The notes: a model not told the origin generated them from the sequence alone. A stretch of 64,000 nucleotides of DNA from Pyrocephalus nanus (GCA_038380795.1 CM076259.1:73962200-74026199); one strand, 5' to 3'; shown: positions 12,601 to 24,626, counted from the stretch's first letter. Translations and numbers: made by a program.

Positions 12601-13739
12601 ATTGTTTGTTAAATAGTGACAGCTGGGGTGTGTCATTAGCCTTATTCACAGTTGTGAAGTTAGAACATGTTAAATCATAATTAACCATCAGATAATTTAA
12701 AAAACATACTAAAACAGGTTTAAATTAAGTCAAGCCCTGATCAAGAAAAGTCCTGAGACTGAACACTCAGGCTCATACAAACCCTTTGGCCTTTAAATAA
12801 TGGTAACAACAGTAAAATCATATTTATTAGGCTACAACATTAACACCAATTTAGTAAAAAATCTTGGCAGTTTTTATTAAGGTTTAATCTCACTGTATAA
12901 CATAAAATTAAAGCATTATGATTGCCTGATGTGAAGACTATGAAAAAGTGAAATTGTAGACAAAGCTACCATGGGATACATACAGATTTTCGGGCCAAAG
13001 TCAATGAGCAATTACTAATCCTTTTGAATACTGATTCTTTCACTGGGTCACCTTCATCCCACTTCAACATATCCTTCTATGACACATATTCACTCTATAC
13101 AAATGTTCTGCATCGAAGAAGAATACTGGTGTCCTGATTCACTGTCTTCTATTTAGCCTTAGAACTACTCACTGTAATTCAAGTGTGTGGAGATATTGGA
13201 TCTACTCTTAACTCTAAACTGTACTTCATAGAAAGCAATTGAGAGAAACTGAGGATTAAACTGCCTTTATTCTGTTTTCATGTCTGTACTTTTTCTTCCA
13301 TGCTACATGTATTCCCTAAAAAAATTTAGAAATCTTTTGAGATCAGATTCTACTTCTGACTTGGTCTTAATTCAAAGAACCAATAGTTTCAACAATAGTT
13401 TAAAAAAAAAAAAAAAAGAAAAAAAGTCTTATAAAGCACCTGCAATAGCTAACAAAAAAATGAACTACAGAATTATCTCCTATTTTCACTATCACATTAT
13501 TCAGAGGTAAATATATAAAACTTGCAGCCATGTCAAAATCTAGATGATCCATAATTTCAAGGGCTGTTTCAAGCTCACAGAACTTTGCCAGAATGTTCAC
13601 AGTTACTTTTTCCTTTTATCTCATATAAGATGAAGAGGTTTTACATGACTGAGAAAAATAGATACCTGTTAACAAAAATGTGAATCCCTTCTCAGTTTGT
13701 TTTATTTTTGGTTCCCTCACACCTTCACAATCATGGCAA
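12601..13739. other. Unassigned AT-rich sequence
   Basis: No repeat or gene recognised. A 15-base A tract (13401-13415) starts a low-complexity patch inside a 76-codon chance frame. Confidence 0.4.
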
Positions 13740-14157
13740 ACAGCTTTCTCAGCATCCTTGAATGCAGAACGAAATCTACCTGGAGACATAGACTTCTGTG
13801 GTTCAAGATTCCTTAAGTGTACCCAGATTCAATCCCCTTCTGTCAACAACTCCTACTGAATTCCTTGAGCCCTGTCTCTGCAAAAAGACCCTGATCTTGT
13901 TGGTAAAGACCAGCATAAAGAAGATATCAAGTACAGCAACCTTATCTGTGTCTACGATCATGAAAATATCCACCCTTTTCAGCAGAATTCGACATCTTTG
14001 CAGATGTGAATTTGTGGAAGATGAGTTGAAGCAAAGCATGAACCATTATGATGATGTTTATTGTTTTAGGAACACTTTGAAATGCTCTTCTGTATTCTTT
14101 CATACACTCAACAGAATATTCTTCTCTGATAACATTATAATGCAGGACAACATTTTC
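13740..14157. other. Unassigned block with the longest open frames in the window
   Basis: The plus-strand frame 13798-14313 is 171 codons. The minus strand is also open for 78 codons (13803-14039) and 100 codons (13942-14244), and the 3' end of the latter frame set runs into the CR1 piece at 14158 upward. The predicted plus-strand protein is rich in F, L, S and T and has no signal peptide, repeated motif or catalytic signature that I recognise. Codons beyond 14158 are antisense CR1, so it is not a whole gene. It could be unrecognised repeat sequence or a decayed pseudogene. Confidence 0.3.
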
Positions 14158-15090
14158 CTTGAGGGTTTGTTTATTTTTTTTCCTGCTGATGTAGCAGTAG
14201 AGGCTTTTTCTGTTGTTGCCCTTGACAACCCTTGTGAGTTTCAATACAAGGTGAACTTTGGCTTTTCTATCATCTTTTCAACACTGGGCAAACTTTCTGT
14301 ATTCCTCCTTTGAGTCCTTTCTCCACCTCCTGCCTACATACTTGTTGCACTGGAGGTGGACCATGGAATTCCTGTTTAGCCAAGTCAGCCTCTTAATATG
14401 CTTACATAGTATCCAGAGTATTGGGATGAACTATTGGGATGGAATTCTTGTACTCAGACTCATAAAAATCTGCACTCTATCTAGATCTTCTCTGTCCCTC
14501 AAAGCAGTTTCTCAGAGGATAACATCTGACAGTTCCTCAAAGAAGTCAAAGTTTATTCTCCTGATGTCCAGGATCTGTATGCAGTGTTGGTTCCTTCCTC
14601 ACTGCATTTGGGATCTATAAATTTACTGTTTCATGGTTGCTACAGCCAAGACTTTCACTGATTATAACATCTCCAAAGAGTATTTCCTTGCCCATGATTT
14701 GCAGATCCAGGAAAAGGTCTTGTTTGATAGGCCTGTCCAGCATACGTGTTCAGAAATTGTCCCAAACACCCTCTAAAACTCCCTGGATTGCTTATGTCCC
14801 ATTGTGTTAAACCTCCATATGTCAGAAAGATTATGATACCCATGTTTGGAGAGTTTTTTGAGTTCTTTTAAGTATTTTTTCTGTTTCTGAAACCTAGTTG
14901 GACACTCTATAAGAAACTCCTGTCACACTGGTACCCTCACTTCTGATCCTGAATCACTTCCCAATGAACTTTCTACATCTAAATTCCAAGCATTTGAACT
15001 GCTTCTTCATATAAAGGTCAACCTACCTGGTCTTCTTTCTTGCGAATAGAGTCCTGATAAGTATTCCCATATCAATTTAGGGATGATCCA
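14158..15090 (-). mobile_element. CR1 LINE remnant, endonuclease C-terminus and linker
   Basis: On the minus strand this runs from the later endonuclease part of CR1 ORF2 into the linker before the reverse transcriptase. The plus strand shows CTCAAAGAAGTCAAAGTTTA near 14537, CATGGTTGCTACAGCCAAGA near 14632, and CTCCCTGGATTGCTTATGTC near 14780, all recalled from antisense avian CR1. The translation on the minus strand includes GNNRKSLYCYISRKKNK, which matches the CR1 linker pattern of D-N-K-K-G-F-Y-R-Y-I-x-S-K-R-K. The copy at 37972-38670 carries DNKKSFFKY at the same place. Frames are broken by stops. The outer boundary near 15090 is approximate. Confidence 0.72.
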
Positions 15091-16317
15091 GTCCAGCTAC
15101 AGTAACTGAAATTAATTAAGCTGTAACTTGAGTTATCACAGGTGAGGATATATTCTGTATTCTCAGAATTTAAATCCACAAGAAGGCCACAAAAAAGATA
15201 TACACTTAATTTCCATCTTCACTATCTTTTGAAACAGTGTTCAGTGGGAAATTAAACTAACATGAATTCGAAAGGCTGCACTTTCAAATCTAGTCTGATC
15301 CCACTTATATTAAATATCAAAGCCATCGGCTGAACCAATATAAATGATAAAAATTATCTTGATTTAAATAGACTCATTTTCTTGAAAGACTACATTGTCC
15401 TACTTCTAAGTTTTTCACACTGCTTAGCTATTATATTTGTATTATATACAGGGAAACCTTGTAAAAAGTAGTGATAATAAGTGTTGTGCTGTAAACAGTA
15501 TACTGTTCAAAGCACCTCTTTTATAAAAAAGTCTTTTTTTCCATTTACATTAAGGAAAATTTGCATTAACTACAATTTAGAAAAAGGAAGTCTCAACTTT
15601 TACAGTAGTGGAAAGAGTGGGAAGAAAATCTTTATAGCTAATGAGTTAGACTTCTACATGCTGTAAAAATGCATGGGTCTAATGGTCAAAAGTGTGCTTT
15701 GTTAAACAAAAAAATATATAACTGATTTTATTTGAAGAGTCTGAGACAAATTTGCCCCATGGATGACCAGTCAATCCTAATAAAGCTAACCATCTGGCCA
15801 TCAAGTCAGAAAAGAGAGCATAAAGATCAATCATCACCCAGGAAAGTTAATGGAATATGTCCTAATATAAACAAACACAACAATATCTTGACCATGTATT
15901 TAATGAACCTAAAGTGTATGTATAACTAACATATACACAAAATATGAATAGCCATATATACAACAATATATTTAAATGTTTAATGAAACTGGATATTGAA
16001 ATGTAGCTTATATTGCAATACCTATAGGTCAGTGCTGTAAAAAATCAAGATGACATAAACAGCCTCACAGATAAGGATAACTTTTTTTCTCTCTCTACAG
16101 CATGTCAAAACATTCTGCAATCCTCAAATACATTTACAAGCCTCCCTAAACATTGTACTTATGAGGTAATATTAGGGAAAAAGTTTTAATGACATCAGCT
16201 GATTATAGATAGAGGTATTTTGATTGGTAGCTCAAAATATAAGTCTATACATTCTTGAAAATAAATGAAATCTCCCTTTATCTAGAGTCAAAGCAAACTT
16301 CAAGATGTTTAACTAGG
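15091..16317. other. Unassigned AT-rich sequence
   Basis: No repeat, exon or RNA gene recognised. Short plus-strand frames at 15481-15929 are lysine-rich translations of AT-rich DNA and look like chance. Confidence 0.4.
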
Positions 16318-16886
16318 TGTACTGAGTCTTACTGGAATGGAGTTAATTTTCTTCCCAGAAGAAGATTTGTGATTAGAACACTGATAATAACATGCCAGTG
16401 TTGTGGTTATTGCTGGAATTTGCTTGCATGGCATGAAGATATTCTCTGCTTCTCATTCTGCCACTGCAGCAAGCAACAGTGAGGGTATAGGCAAGAGGCA
16501 GGGAGTGAACATAGCAGTGAAAGTAGACATAAAGTGACCAAAAAAATTGTTCCATAATGTAGAACACAATTTTCAGCAATAAAATTGAGGAAATAGTATT
16601 TAGAAAGCAACTGTTGCTCAGAGACTTTCTGGGCATTGATCTCTTTGTGGGAGCAGGTGGATAACAACATTTAAATTGCTTGGTTTGGGGGAGTGTTGTT
16701 TTGTGTTTGGTTTTGGTTAGGGTTTGGGTTTGCTTTTTTCCCTTTTCCCTCTCCTATTAAATGTTCTTTATCTCTACCCATGCAATATCAGCCTTACTCT
16801 TCTGCTTCACTCTCATCTTGCTGGGAGAAGAACAATGAGAGAATGGCTCTGTGGGTGCTTAGCTGCTGGCAGGGCTAATACCACCA
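16318..16886 (+). mobile_element. ERVL LTR, probable 5' LTR of a broken provirus
   Basis: It begins TGTACTGAGTCTTACTGGAA with GGAGTTAATTTTCTTCCCAG following, the usual start of this ERVL LTR family. It then shows GATAATAACATGCCAGTGTT, GTTATTGCTGGAATTTGCTT, TTCTCATTCTGCCACT, a CTCCTATTAAATGTTCTTTATCTC poly(A)-signal region (ATTAAA near 16756), and ends GCTGGCAGGGCTAATACCACCA. The length of 569 bp fits a complete LTR. It belongs to a different subfamily from the copies at 11725 and 25650. Sequence resembling ERVL leader and gag follows on the same strand, so I read it as a 5' LTR rather than a solo one. Confidence 0.75.
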
Positions 16887-17400
16887 AAGTCCCATTTAGA
16901 AGCCATTGTGGGTCTCTAAGGGTTTTAGGTAATAACAGATTTGATTGGAATATGCTAGCCTAAATTCATAATTGTTGTTACTGTTTAACTGGTACTTGGC
17001 AGGTACTTTCTTACTGTTACTTGTCACAATGTTGACTTGTTAGTTTTTTATACTGTTTTCTTTGTTCCTTCATCTGCTCAGTGGGGTCCTCTCTTGCTGT
17101 ACGCCGAACTCCAACATAGCTGCTTTCATATTTTTCTGTTTGTTCTGGGGTTTTTTTATCACTTTGCCTGGGAGTGCTATAATAAAAACACTGGCCTTTA
17201 CCCTAATCTGCTATTTAGGCCCTGCATTGCTGCCATCCCCATACTCCAGGGAATGAATTGTGAACAGATTTAACACTTGGACTTTTCTCCTCTTTCCCTC
17301 TGGAAGGCAATTGATGGAAGTGCGTTGGTTCAGACCTGGCTCCCTTCCAAATGCCCAAACTCACAGTAACAACCCCTTCCCCTTCCCTTCTTCCTTAGGG
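16887..17400 (+). mobile_element. ERVL internal leader (inferred)
   Basis: This directly follows the LTR. It resembles, from memory, the untranslated leader of avian ERVL elements, with landmarks TTGTCACAATGTTGACTTGT, GCTATAATAAAAACACTGGC and CTTTACCCTAATCTGCTATT. No clean primer-binding site could be read after the LTR, as expected for an old copy. Open frames here (17037-17273 and overlapping) are not conserved ERVL proteins. A 19-base A tract at 17407-17425 marks where the resemblance ends. Confidence 0.5.
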
Positions 17401-17425
17401 CAAAGGAAAAAAAAAAAAAAAAAAA

Positions 17426-18230
17426 GAGGAAAACAAACCTATAAAAACTGAAAACTGAAGAACCCAAAATCAATCGAATTGTATAAAAATATATATTTTT
17501 ATGTATTTTACAGTTATATACAATTAAAATACTATGTACATATCAAAGGGATCCCAAACACCTCTGAAGAGAAAGGGAAAGGGGAAAAAGGAACAAAAAG
17601 GGACAGAAACAGAACAGATATGCCCAGTCAAACTCAAGAGCTAGCAAAATAAAGAACTAGCAAAACAAAATCTCACCAAGTCCCTCAGAAAAGCAAGATT
17701 GGCAGACATGGCCAGCACTCTCCAGCCTCCCACTTGGCAGACCAGTGGTCACTGCAGCCTCAGCCTCTAGATAAGCGAAACCAACGCAAAGACCTACTGC
17801 TCCTGAACCTCACTGGAATGCAAGAGAGCAAGGTCTCTAATGTCCAACTTATTTATACCCCAGTTTACGTAAAAATTGTATGGAATACTGGGAACCTGGC
17901 CACTTACTTGGTTATGAGCTGGTTACCAGGAAGGCCCAGACTAAAACTATCGCAGAGAGGAAATAAGAATGGCACTTCTCCCTTCTTCTCCTCTGGGACG
18001 TTTCCTGCCTTGTTGCTACCACCCTTCAGTTTCTTGAATCTCCCTGTGCAACCAGAATACTTGTGCTGGTGTGTGCTATGAATCTGGTTTTGTGGTTTCA
18101 TAAGGTTACCAACCACCTGGGAATGTGCTCTGAGACAGGCATGGGTGAAAAGATGTGGGGAAAAATTTATAGAGGTACTTATAATGTTTTTCACCTCCAA
18201 TTGTCTGGGACTTCATGCTGGAAACAATGT
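17426..18230. other. Unclassified insert inside the ERVL remnant
   Basis: This splits the ERVL leader from the gag-like part. The first 150 bases are AT-rich; the rest is mixed composition. The minus strand carries a clear GGGGTATAAATAAG promoter-like box at 17860-17847, about where an antisense LTR would have one. I could not find TG...CA ends, a flanking duplication or a minus-strand AATAAA, so an LTR is only a possibility. Two overlapping frames (17734-18081 + and 17904-18200 -) have no recognised domain. Confidence 0.3.
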
Positions 18231-18560
18231 GGTATGCTGTTGAAATGGCAAATTATATGAAGAAAGATGCCTTGCCTACACCAAAGAGGTGCAAATTCTA
18301 GCACTGTGTTAGAACATATTGTATACCTGCCAAGCCTGTGTTCTGCACTCTCAGAGGAGCAAGAGGGTCACTGGATCCAAGGACATACAAAAGAACACTG
18401 TGGTTAAACCAGAGACTCAAGGTTCAGCTGCAACAGTCTCTCCTGCAGTTAAGAAGAAACAGTGCAATAAGAAGTTAACTTGGTTAGTAGGAAGAGAATG
18501 GGTCCTTCATGAGAGGGATAAAGAAGAAGAATCAGATGAGGCATCATATTCTGCAACCGA
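18231..18560 (+). pseudogene. ERVL gag 5' fragment (broken)
   Basis: The plus-strand frame over 18319-18666 reads through a short segment that resembles the start of the gag-like protein of avian ERVL elements: a basic R/K-rich region with SKRVTGSKDIQK, a V/P/A-rich spacer with ATVSPAVKKKQ, a TWLV motif and then an acidic DKEEESDE run, at about residues 13-75 of the frame. After about 18560 the resemblance stops, and none of the downstream gag, protease, reverse transcriptase or integrase is present. The element is therefore truncated on the 3' side and has no 3' LTR in the window. It cannot make a functional product. Confidence 0.55.
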
Positions 18561-21500
18561 AGCAAGAAAACTGCTTTTCATCACCACATTAATGAGAAGA
18601 TATTATATTTTTCTCTTCCAGCAACTTATCAGCAGAACTCCAACAGGACAGATTAGGGATATATGAAGGTGGCAGTTGAAGCACTCTAGGAATTCCAGGC
18701 ATACAGAAGGTACATGCTTAAGTCATCATTCTATGTCTCTGGAACTAAGACAGAGTTTCTCAGTCAAGACTTGTAAGTTGTATGTTATGTTCTCTGTGCT
18801 GTAATTTTCTCATCTTTTTCTCACCCATTTTTTAATAATGCAATCTACCTTTAATGCAGCTAAAGAAACTTCCTTTTTTTTTTTAGTGGGCAACAATACA
18901 TGTGCATACTCAAGCTGGCTGTGAGCTGACTGGCAATTTCTAGTGTGATACGTGTGAGGGTCATGGTTTTCTCATTTGTGTTTCCATCTTTTGGTGAAAG
19001 ACTGTGTCTAAAAATTGACTCTACTGCTAAGTTGTTTAGTATTGTTTGACATATTAAAGGATATGTTGCTTAGTTTCTCATAGTTAGATTAGAGAAAAAT
19101 AGTGACCTCTACCAGACATCCACATATAATTCCTATTTGGATGTTAGAACTATCTCCAGATAGTAGGACATGAACTGACAAAGTAATAAAGTTTTGCAAC
19201 ATCAAAACTCTTCTTTTTCTTAATTTCATGCTTTTGAAAGATCTCTTGCAAACTGATAGTATGTGTGAAGAAAAAGTAAGTGAGAAAATGGGCATGAGAA
19301 GACTTAAGTTTGGGGGAAGCATGTTGTTTTCAGTCACATTCTTTGATCTCCCACTTAGATTTTTTTTTTTTTCTTTTTCCTGTTTCTATCCATCTTCTCT
19401 CTTGGTCTGTGATTTATTGAAGATTTTTTTTTCCGTCTTTTTACCTGAAATTTTGAATTAAAAAAAATCCTTAATTTTTATTTGTTTTGTCTTTGTCTCT
19501 ATATGATAATATTTCATTATTTTAATACTGGAAAAGCATTTATGATTTCTTATAATATATTACTTATAAGACATAAAAAAGTAGAACATTCAAGTTCAAA
19601 ATATTTTAATTCTAGAAATTTAATTACAATGATAAAATCAATACTAAACATTTAAATAAACTCCTGGTGGATGTCAGAAGCAAAATTAGCAGGAGAAAAT
19701 GTCTATTTTCAGAAAGAACACCAAAAATGATGTTATTTCTGAGGATCCAATTTATATTTTATAATCTAATTTACAATAAAATCAGGAATAAACCAAAATT
19801 ATCAATTAAAGCAACAACATGCTTATTCTCACCTAACTGAATAATATGGAGTGCTCAGTCGCAGAAGGATGATGGGTTGTATGATGGGAGTTTTTTGTTT
19901 CTCTTTTTTTTGTGGTTGTTTTAGTTGGGTGGTTTGGGGTTTTTTTGTGGTTTTTTTTTCCTGTGTTTTTTGTTTGTTTGTTTGTTTGTTTTTGTTTTTT
20001 TCTGGCATCTCTATTTTTATCCAGGTGCCTACAATCTCAGAAGCTGAACACTGTTGAGTAGATAAGTCTCATTTTTGAGAGGTATGGTATTCACTGTAAC
20101 TGCTGACTGTAGATTACCTTCAGGTCTTCCTAGTCAGTCCTATTGATCTTTTTAGAGAAGGTAAATATTTATGTTCTTATGAAATATCAGATCAATCTGG
20201 ATTATCTATTATTCCTCAGTGTTGCTTCTACAGCTATGCTTTCAAACATACTCCTGAAATGTAGTCTAAGAATACCCATGAGGATATCATCCTGACTTAG
20301 TCATGCCAGGGACTACTATCCTCCAATAATCTCATCTCTCTATTAGCAGTTATAGTAATAATGTCTGAATCCTGTCACAATCCTGAAAGTTAAAGCCTGA
20401 GAATGGTATTTCTGAGATAAGTGGATATATCTGCCAGTTATGTGCTAGGGATGCAACTTTGTTTTTGTATCATGGAAGACCAAGAAATTAATTTCTACCT
20501 AACAGCCCTCTGAGACTTTTTTTCATTTTACACAGTCTGCTATTTCATGTGACATAATTTCTGAATTCAAAAATATCCTGCAAATTTCACATCCCTCAGT
20601 GAGTGCAATTGTTGTTCTTGAAATGCTTATGAACACTAGGTAAGCATCTGATCATCTTCCTCTAGCCCCTTTATCTTTACTTCTCATTGCCATACCCAAA
20701 AACGTGGGAACAATGTGTATCTTCTGTTGCTGATAAAAGAACTGAGAGAATTTGGAGAACACTATATATTTTCTAATCAAATTAGCAACTGATGTGTTTC
20801 CATGGTGTATTATGAGAGATATTGTGAATAGTAGCACTTCCTGCAGTCCAACCAAGATAATTCATTTTTGCTATATGGCAAAAATTAGTGTTTGTTTTTA
20901 TCTTTTATGGTTGAATTTTGCTTATAGTAGTACAGAAAAATCTACTTAAAAAAACATGCATTCATGTTCAAAGCTAGATTATCTATTGACTGGGAAGTAA
21001 GTCACCAGTTATAGTTCTGTGGACAGTTTCTAACACTCATGAACATGAATTGTCTTCATATACCCAGACACCGTCATTAATTTTAGATACAGCTTGTTTT
21101 TATTTTCCTGTTTTGTTATTCCCTCTGTTATTTTATTAAAATCTCTTACATGAACAGTAACATTTTCTATAAAATATTTTTCTGTGAAGTTACTTCATTT
21201 CTTTAATAATTAGATATGTCAAGTATAAACAGAGAACTGAAGAAAAGAAAAAAAAAAAAGCACAAAAGAAAAATAAAGATGAAATATATCTGTTCTGTGT
21301 CAGAAACAAGACTTGGCAGGGTAAATCCCAACCAAAGCAGAGCACAGTGTATAGATACATTGGCTCCTGTGCAGAGTCTGACTTCAGGTATTCAACCAAT
21401 GCGTAGAAATAAAGCAACACAGCCGGAGCCACTGTCTGGAAATAGCCTGTTATCAGAAACCTGGCATAAGTGATGGAATGTCACAAGCAAGGAGTATGTG

Positions 21501-21737
21501 TTGTTCATTTTAATGACAATGACTTGTGCAGTAAAATCCTCTGGTGCCTGATAATATGCTTTTGCCTATGTCTCAGTCTGTGTGCTTTGTTTTGTTGTTT
21601 ATTCAGGTGATTTAATACAACATTATTGTGGACTAAATTTCACTAGACTGGAAAAGGATTGTTCAAGTACTTCAGAAGTTAAAAAAAAAAAAAAAAAGAG
21701 TCTCTAACAGATTTCATTCTCAGTGTTGAAATTACAG
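18561..21737. other. Repeat-poor AT-rich stretch
   Basis: No gene or transposon recognised. It contains a GTTT simple repeat (about 19970-19996), an uninterrupted T-rich and G/T-rich patch from 19885, and a 16-base A tract near 21682. Confidence 0.4.
19970..19996 (+). repeat. (GTTT)n microsatellite
   Basis: Six or so tandem GTTT units inside a longer G/T-rich patch (19885-20001). The reading frame across it, 19851-20057, is F/C/V-rich low complexity and not a gene. Confidence 0.8.
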
Positions 21738-22165
21738 TTATAGAATCATAAAATATCCTGAGTTGGAAGGGACCCACTTGAATCATCAAAGTCCAACTCC
21801 TGGCACTGCACAGAACAAACCCAAGAATCACACCATATGCCCAAGACCACTTTCCAAAGGCTTCTTGAACTCTATCAGGCTCAATGCTGTGATCACTTCC
21901 CTGGGGAGCCTGTTCCAGTGCCCAACAACTCTTTGGTTAAAGAATCTTTTCCTAATATCTAACTTAAACTTCCCTTGACACAGCTTGGTGCCGTTCCCTC
22001 AGGTCCTGTCACTGATCACCACAAAGAAGAGATCAATGTCTTCATTTCCCATCACGAGGAAGTTTTAGACTACTGTGATGTCTCCTCTCAGTCTCCTCTT
22101 CTGCAGGCTGAACAAGCCAAGTGACCTCAACTGCACCTCCTATGCCTTCTCCTCTAGGCTACACT
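21738..22165 (-). mobile_element. CR1 LINE 3' end
   Basis: The plus strand starts with the complement of the CR1 octamer tail (ATAGAATCATAAAATATCC), then GAGTTGGAAGGGACCCACTT, GGGGAGCCTGTTCCAGTGCC, GAATCTTTTCCTAATATCTA and TCTGCAGGCTGAACAAGCCA. It extends roughly 430 bases upstream of the tail and is 5'-truncated, the normal state of CR1 copies. The 71-codon frame at 21763-21978 is antisense to it. Confidence 0.92.
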
Positions 22166-22559
22166 ACTGCATACACTTACAGTCAGTCCTCTGTTGCAAT
22201 TTGAATTTGTTGGAATTGTATTTTTAACATCTATATTTTTCTTATTTATCATAACATTATACTCAGCTCCTTTGCCTAACCAGCAAGACCACATCTTTTT
22301 TTATTCAGCTTGATTCTTGTCAAAGATTATTGTCCTTTTGGTAAGGATAGAGCTTAAGGAGACTTGTATACAAGGTTAAGTTGTAGTTTAAACAAGAAAA
22401 CCCCCTAGTAACTATTTGACTAAAAAGAACCCTGTAATACTGCTGCTTCTGATAGGTTTTCATCAAACTTAGTTAAACAATACAACTGCTTTTATGCTTT
22501 GGTGACTGTTAGTTTACATAATTAAATTTATTTCTACCAATAGGAAGGACCACAGAGAA

Positions 22560-22839
22560 GGAATGGCAGGTGGGGGAAAAACAATCCTGTCAGAAATATA
22601 AGTCCCTGGTCCAGCCATCCCAGGGCTGTTCCTGGTGACTCTCAGCCCCACTGGCCAGGGGAGACACCCTGAGTCAGCAGAGGAGGTCAGCTCTCTAGAT
22701 CACCTTCAGGACTGGGAGAAGGTTTACTTATTGCAATGTTTAGGTGAGGAACCAGAGGCAGGAAAAGTGAGAATCAAGTGAAAGTTGGGAGGAATCAATG
22801 TGGAAAAACAGAGGGATAAGAACTCCTCGTGTGTAGAGC
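22560..22839. other. Unclassified GC-elevated block
   Basis: About 280 bp with clearly higher G+C than its flanks (for example CCAGCCATCCCAGGGCTGTT at 22612). It immediately precedes a short CR1 tail on the same strand. I cannot name it. It could be CR1 3' UTR from a subfamily I do not recognise, or another LTR scrap. Confidence 0.25.
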
Positions 22840-22905
22840 CACAGACTTGGACTCAATGGTCCTTGTGGGTCCCTTCCAATTCAGGATATTTTTTGATCCT
22901 ATGAC
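22840..22905 (+). mobile_element. CR1-type tail fragment
   Basis: GACTTGGACTCAATGGTCCT and GTGGGTCCCTTCCAATTCAG followed by a degraded octamer (TTTGATCCTATGA) are the last 60 or so bases of CR1. The same tail is used by the SINE at 26784-26908. No tRNA-like head is visible upstream, so CR1 is the likelier source. Confidence 0.75.
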
Positions 22906-23845
22906 AAGAAATAAAAAAAAGGCCAGTCTATTAGAAGCCCTTGGTTGCTTATTCTCAGTATTACATACATACTTGAACACTTTTCAAAGTTTTTTAAAGA
23001 TTTCTGAGGATTTCATATATCCACTAACCATGTTTACTAAAGACTGACTCTCCATCTTGATTTCAACTTGAATATAATCCAAAACAAGATAAAACTATAA
23101 CTAATAGGGAAAAAAACCTAACATAATAACAGTCTTCCAGTGTTTTGGGAGGAATTCCTTAAAAGTATTACTGATACAGGAATGCGTTATAAAAGCGAAC
23201 ACAATTTTCCTGACTGCAGCAGGTCCACAAAGGAGAATGGAAATACTTGGAAATGAAAAAGTCTATTCAGTGGGCACTGAAATTCAGAGGGGAATGGGAG
23301 AAGAGGAATGACACTTGAAAATACTCAAATGGTACTGAGGGATAAATTATCAATTAGCTCGTTGGTCTCTGCCACATGGATATATGATTACAATGGAAAA
23401 GGGGTTTATTTTTTGTTTGTTTGTTTCCTGGTTTTCATTGTTTTTTAAGATCTTGAGATGAACTGACATCTAGTTTCATCATAGTCAAAGCTTTCAAAAC
23501 TAAAGCTGGTGTAGTAAGCATTAGTTAAATCAACTATTTGCAAAGAAAGGTCTCAGTGGGCATCTAAAATATTTTACAGTGTTAAGAAGCAGCTTGAATT
23601 GAAATCAAAAAGAAATCTGTCAGAATTTCTTGGGTCTTCCTAAAAGAAAAAAAACAAAACAACTAGAATTATAATCCAATAAAGCCAAAACTCCTTGTGC
23701 TGTTGAAATAGCCTTTCATGGTATGGTATTTAACACTTTTACTGAGGAATTTAGTTATGCAGCTCTTCATAATTATTACATTATCTCTACCATTCCAGCC
23801 AGAAAACTTTCATCTTTTACTTAAATGAATTTCTTGTCTATAATC

Positions 23846-23874
<29 letters not shown>
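23846..23874 (+). repeat. 29-base A tract
   Basis: Uninterrupted run of A, the longest pure homopolymer in the window. It ends 19 bases before a plus-strand CR1 copy begins. CR1 does not make a poly(A) tail and the run lies 5' of the CR1, so it is not that element's tail. Confidence 0.85.
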
Positions 23875-23877
<3 letters not shown>

Positions 23878-23892
23878 TTTTACAGACTCTCC

Positions 23893-24626
23893 TTAGCAAG
23901 GTGCTTCATCTGTATCAGAGCAAGCCCTGGTATTAACACAGGCTGGAGGATGAACTGATTGAGAGCAGCCCTGCTGAGGAAGAGAGGCTGGACATGACTC
24001 AGCAATGTGAGCTCACAGCTCAGCAAGCCAACTGTATTCTGGGGTGCATCAAAAGCAGCATGGGCAGCAGGTGATTCTGCACCTCTGCTCCTCTCTGATG
24101 AGATCCCACCTGGGATACTGCATCCATCTCTGGGGTTCCCAGCACAGGAAGGTCAGAGACCTGTTGGAGTGAGTACAGAGGAGGGACATGGAGATGATCA
24201 GAAGGATGGAGCATCTCTCCTACAAGGAGAATTGGTTTTGTTCAGGTTGGAAAAGAGAAGGCTTTGGTGTGACCTAATCGTGGCCTCCCAGTACTTGAAG
24301 GGACCTACAAGAAAGACAGAGAGGACATTTTACAAGGGCATGTAGTGATAGAACAAAGGAGGAATGGTTTCAAACTGAAAGAGAGTAGGGTTAGGTTAGA
24401 TTTTAGAAAGAAATTCTTTACTTTGCTGGTCAAACCTGTTCCATGTCTTATTAGTCTCAAAGCTGTGGATGCTCCACCCCTGGAAGTGTTCGAGGCCAGG
24501 TTGGATGGGGCTCTGAGAAACTTGGTTTTGTGAAAAATGCCTCTGACAATGACAGGGGTGTTGGAACCAGATGGTCTTTAAGCTTGCTTCCAACTTATGC
24601 CATTCCATGATTTTGTGATAACATAT
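23893..24626 (+). mobile_element. CR1 LINE, long 3' copy
   Basis: About 730 bases from the last part of CR1 ORF2 to the tail. Landmarks: GCTCCTCTCTGATGAGATCC and CCACCTGGGATACTGCATCC (24086-24125), AGAGGAGGGACATGGAGATG, CCAGTACTTGAAGGGACCTA, TTTAGAAAGAAATTCTTTAC, CCTGGAAGTGTTCGAGGCCA, and the end CCATTCCATGATTTTGTGAT. In CR1 numbering this covers the region behind the reverse transcriptase plus the whole 3' UTR. The 112-codon frame at 24007-24345 keeps some of the CR1 ORF2 sense but is interrupted. Confidence 0.92.

Noticed and set aside
13800..14157. Minus-strand resemblance to part of a choline-transporter-like (SLC44) protein, for instance FTSAK followed by LLKR and DKV-type motifs
   Set aside because: The match needs frameshifts and gaps and covers only scattered residues. 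A translated search giving a significant SLC44 hit over more than 60 residues would revive it as a processed pseudogene.
13798..14313. 171-codon plus-strand open frame, the longest in the window, as a possible gene
   Set aside because: Its last third is antisense to a CR1 remnant, two opposite-strand frames are open over the same bases, and the protein has no recognisable domain or start context.
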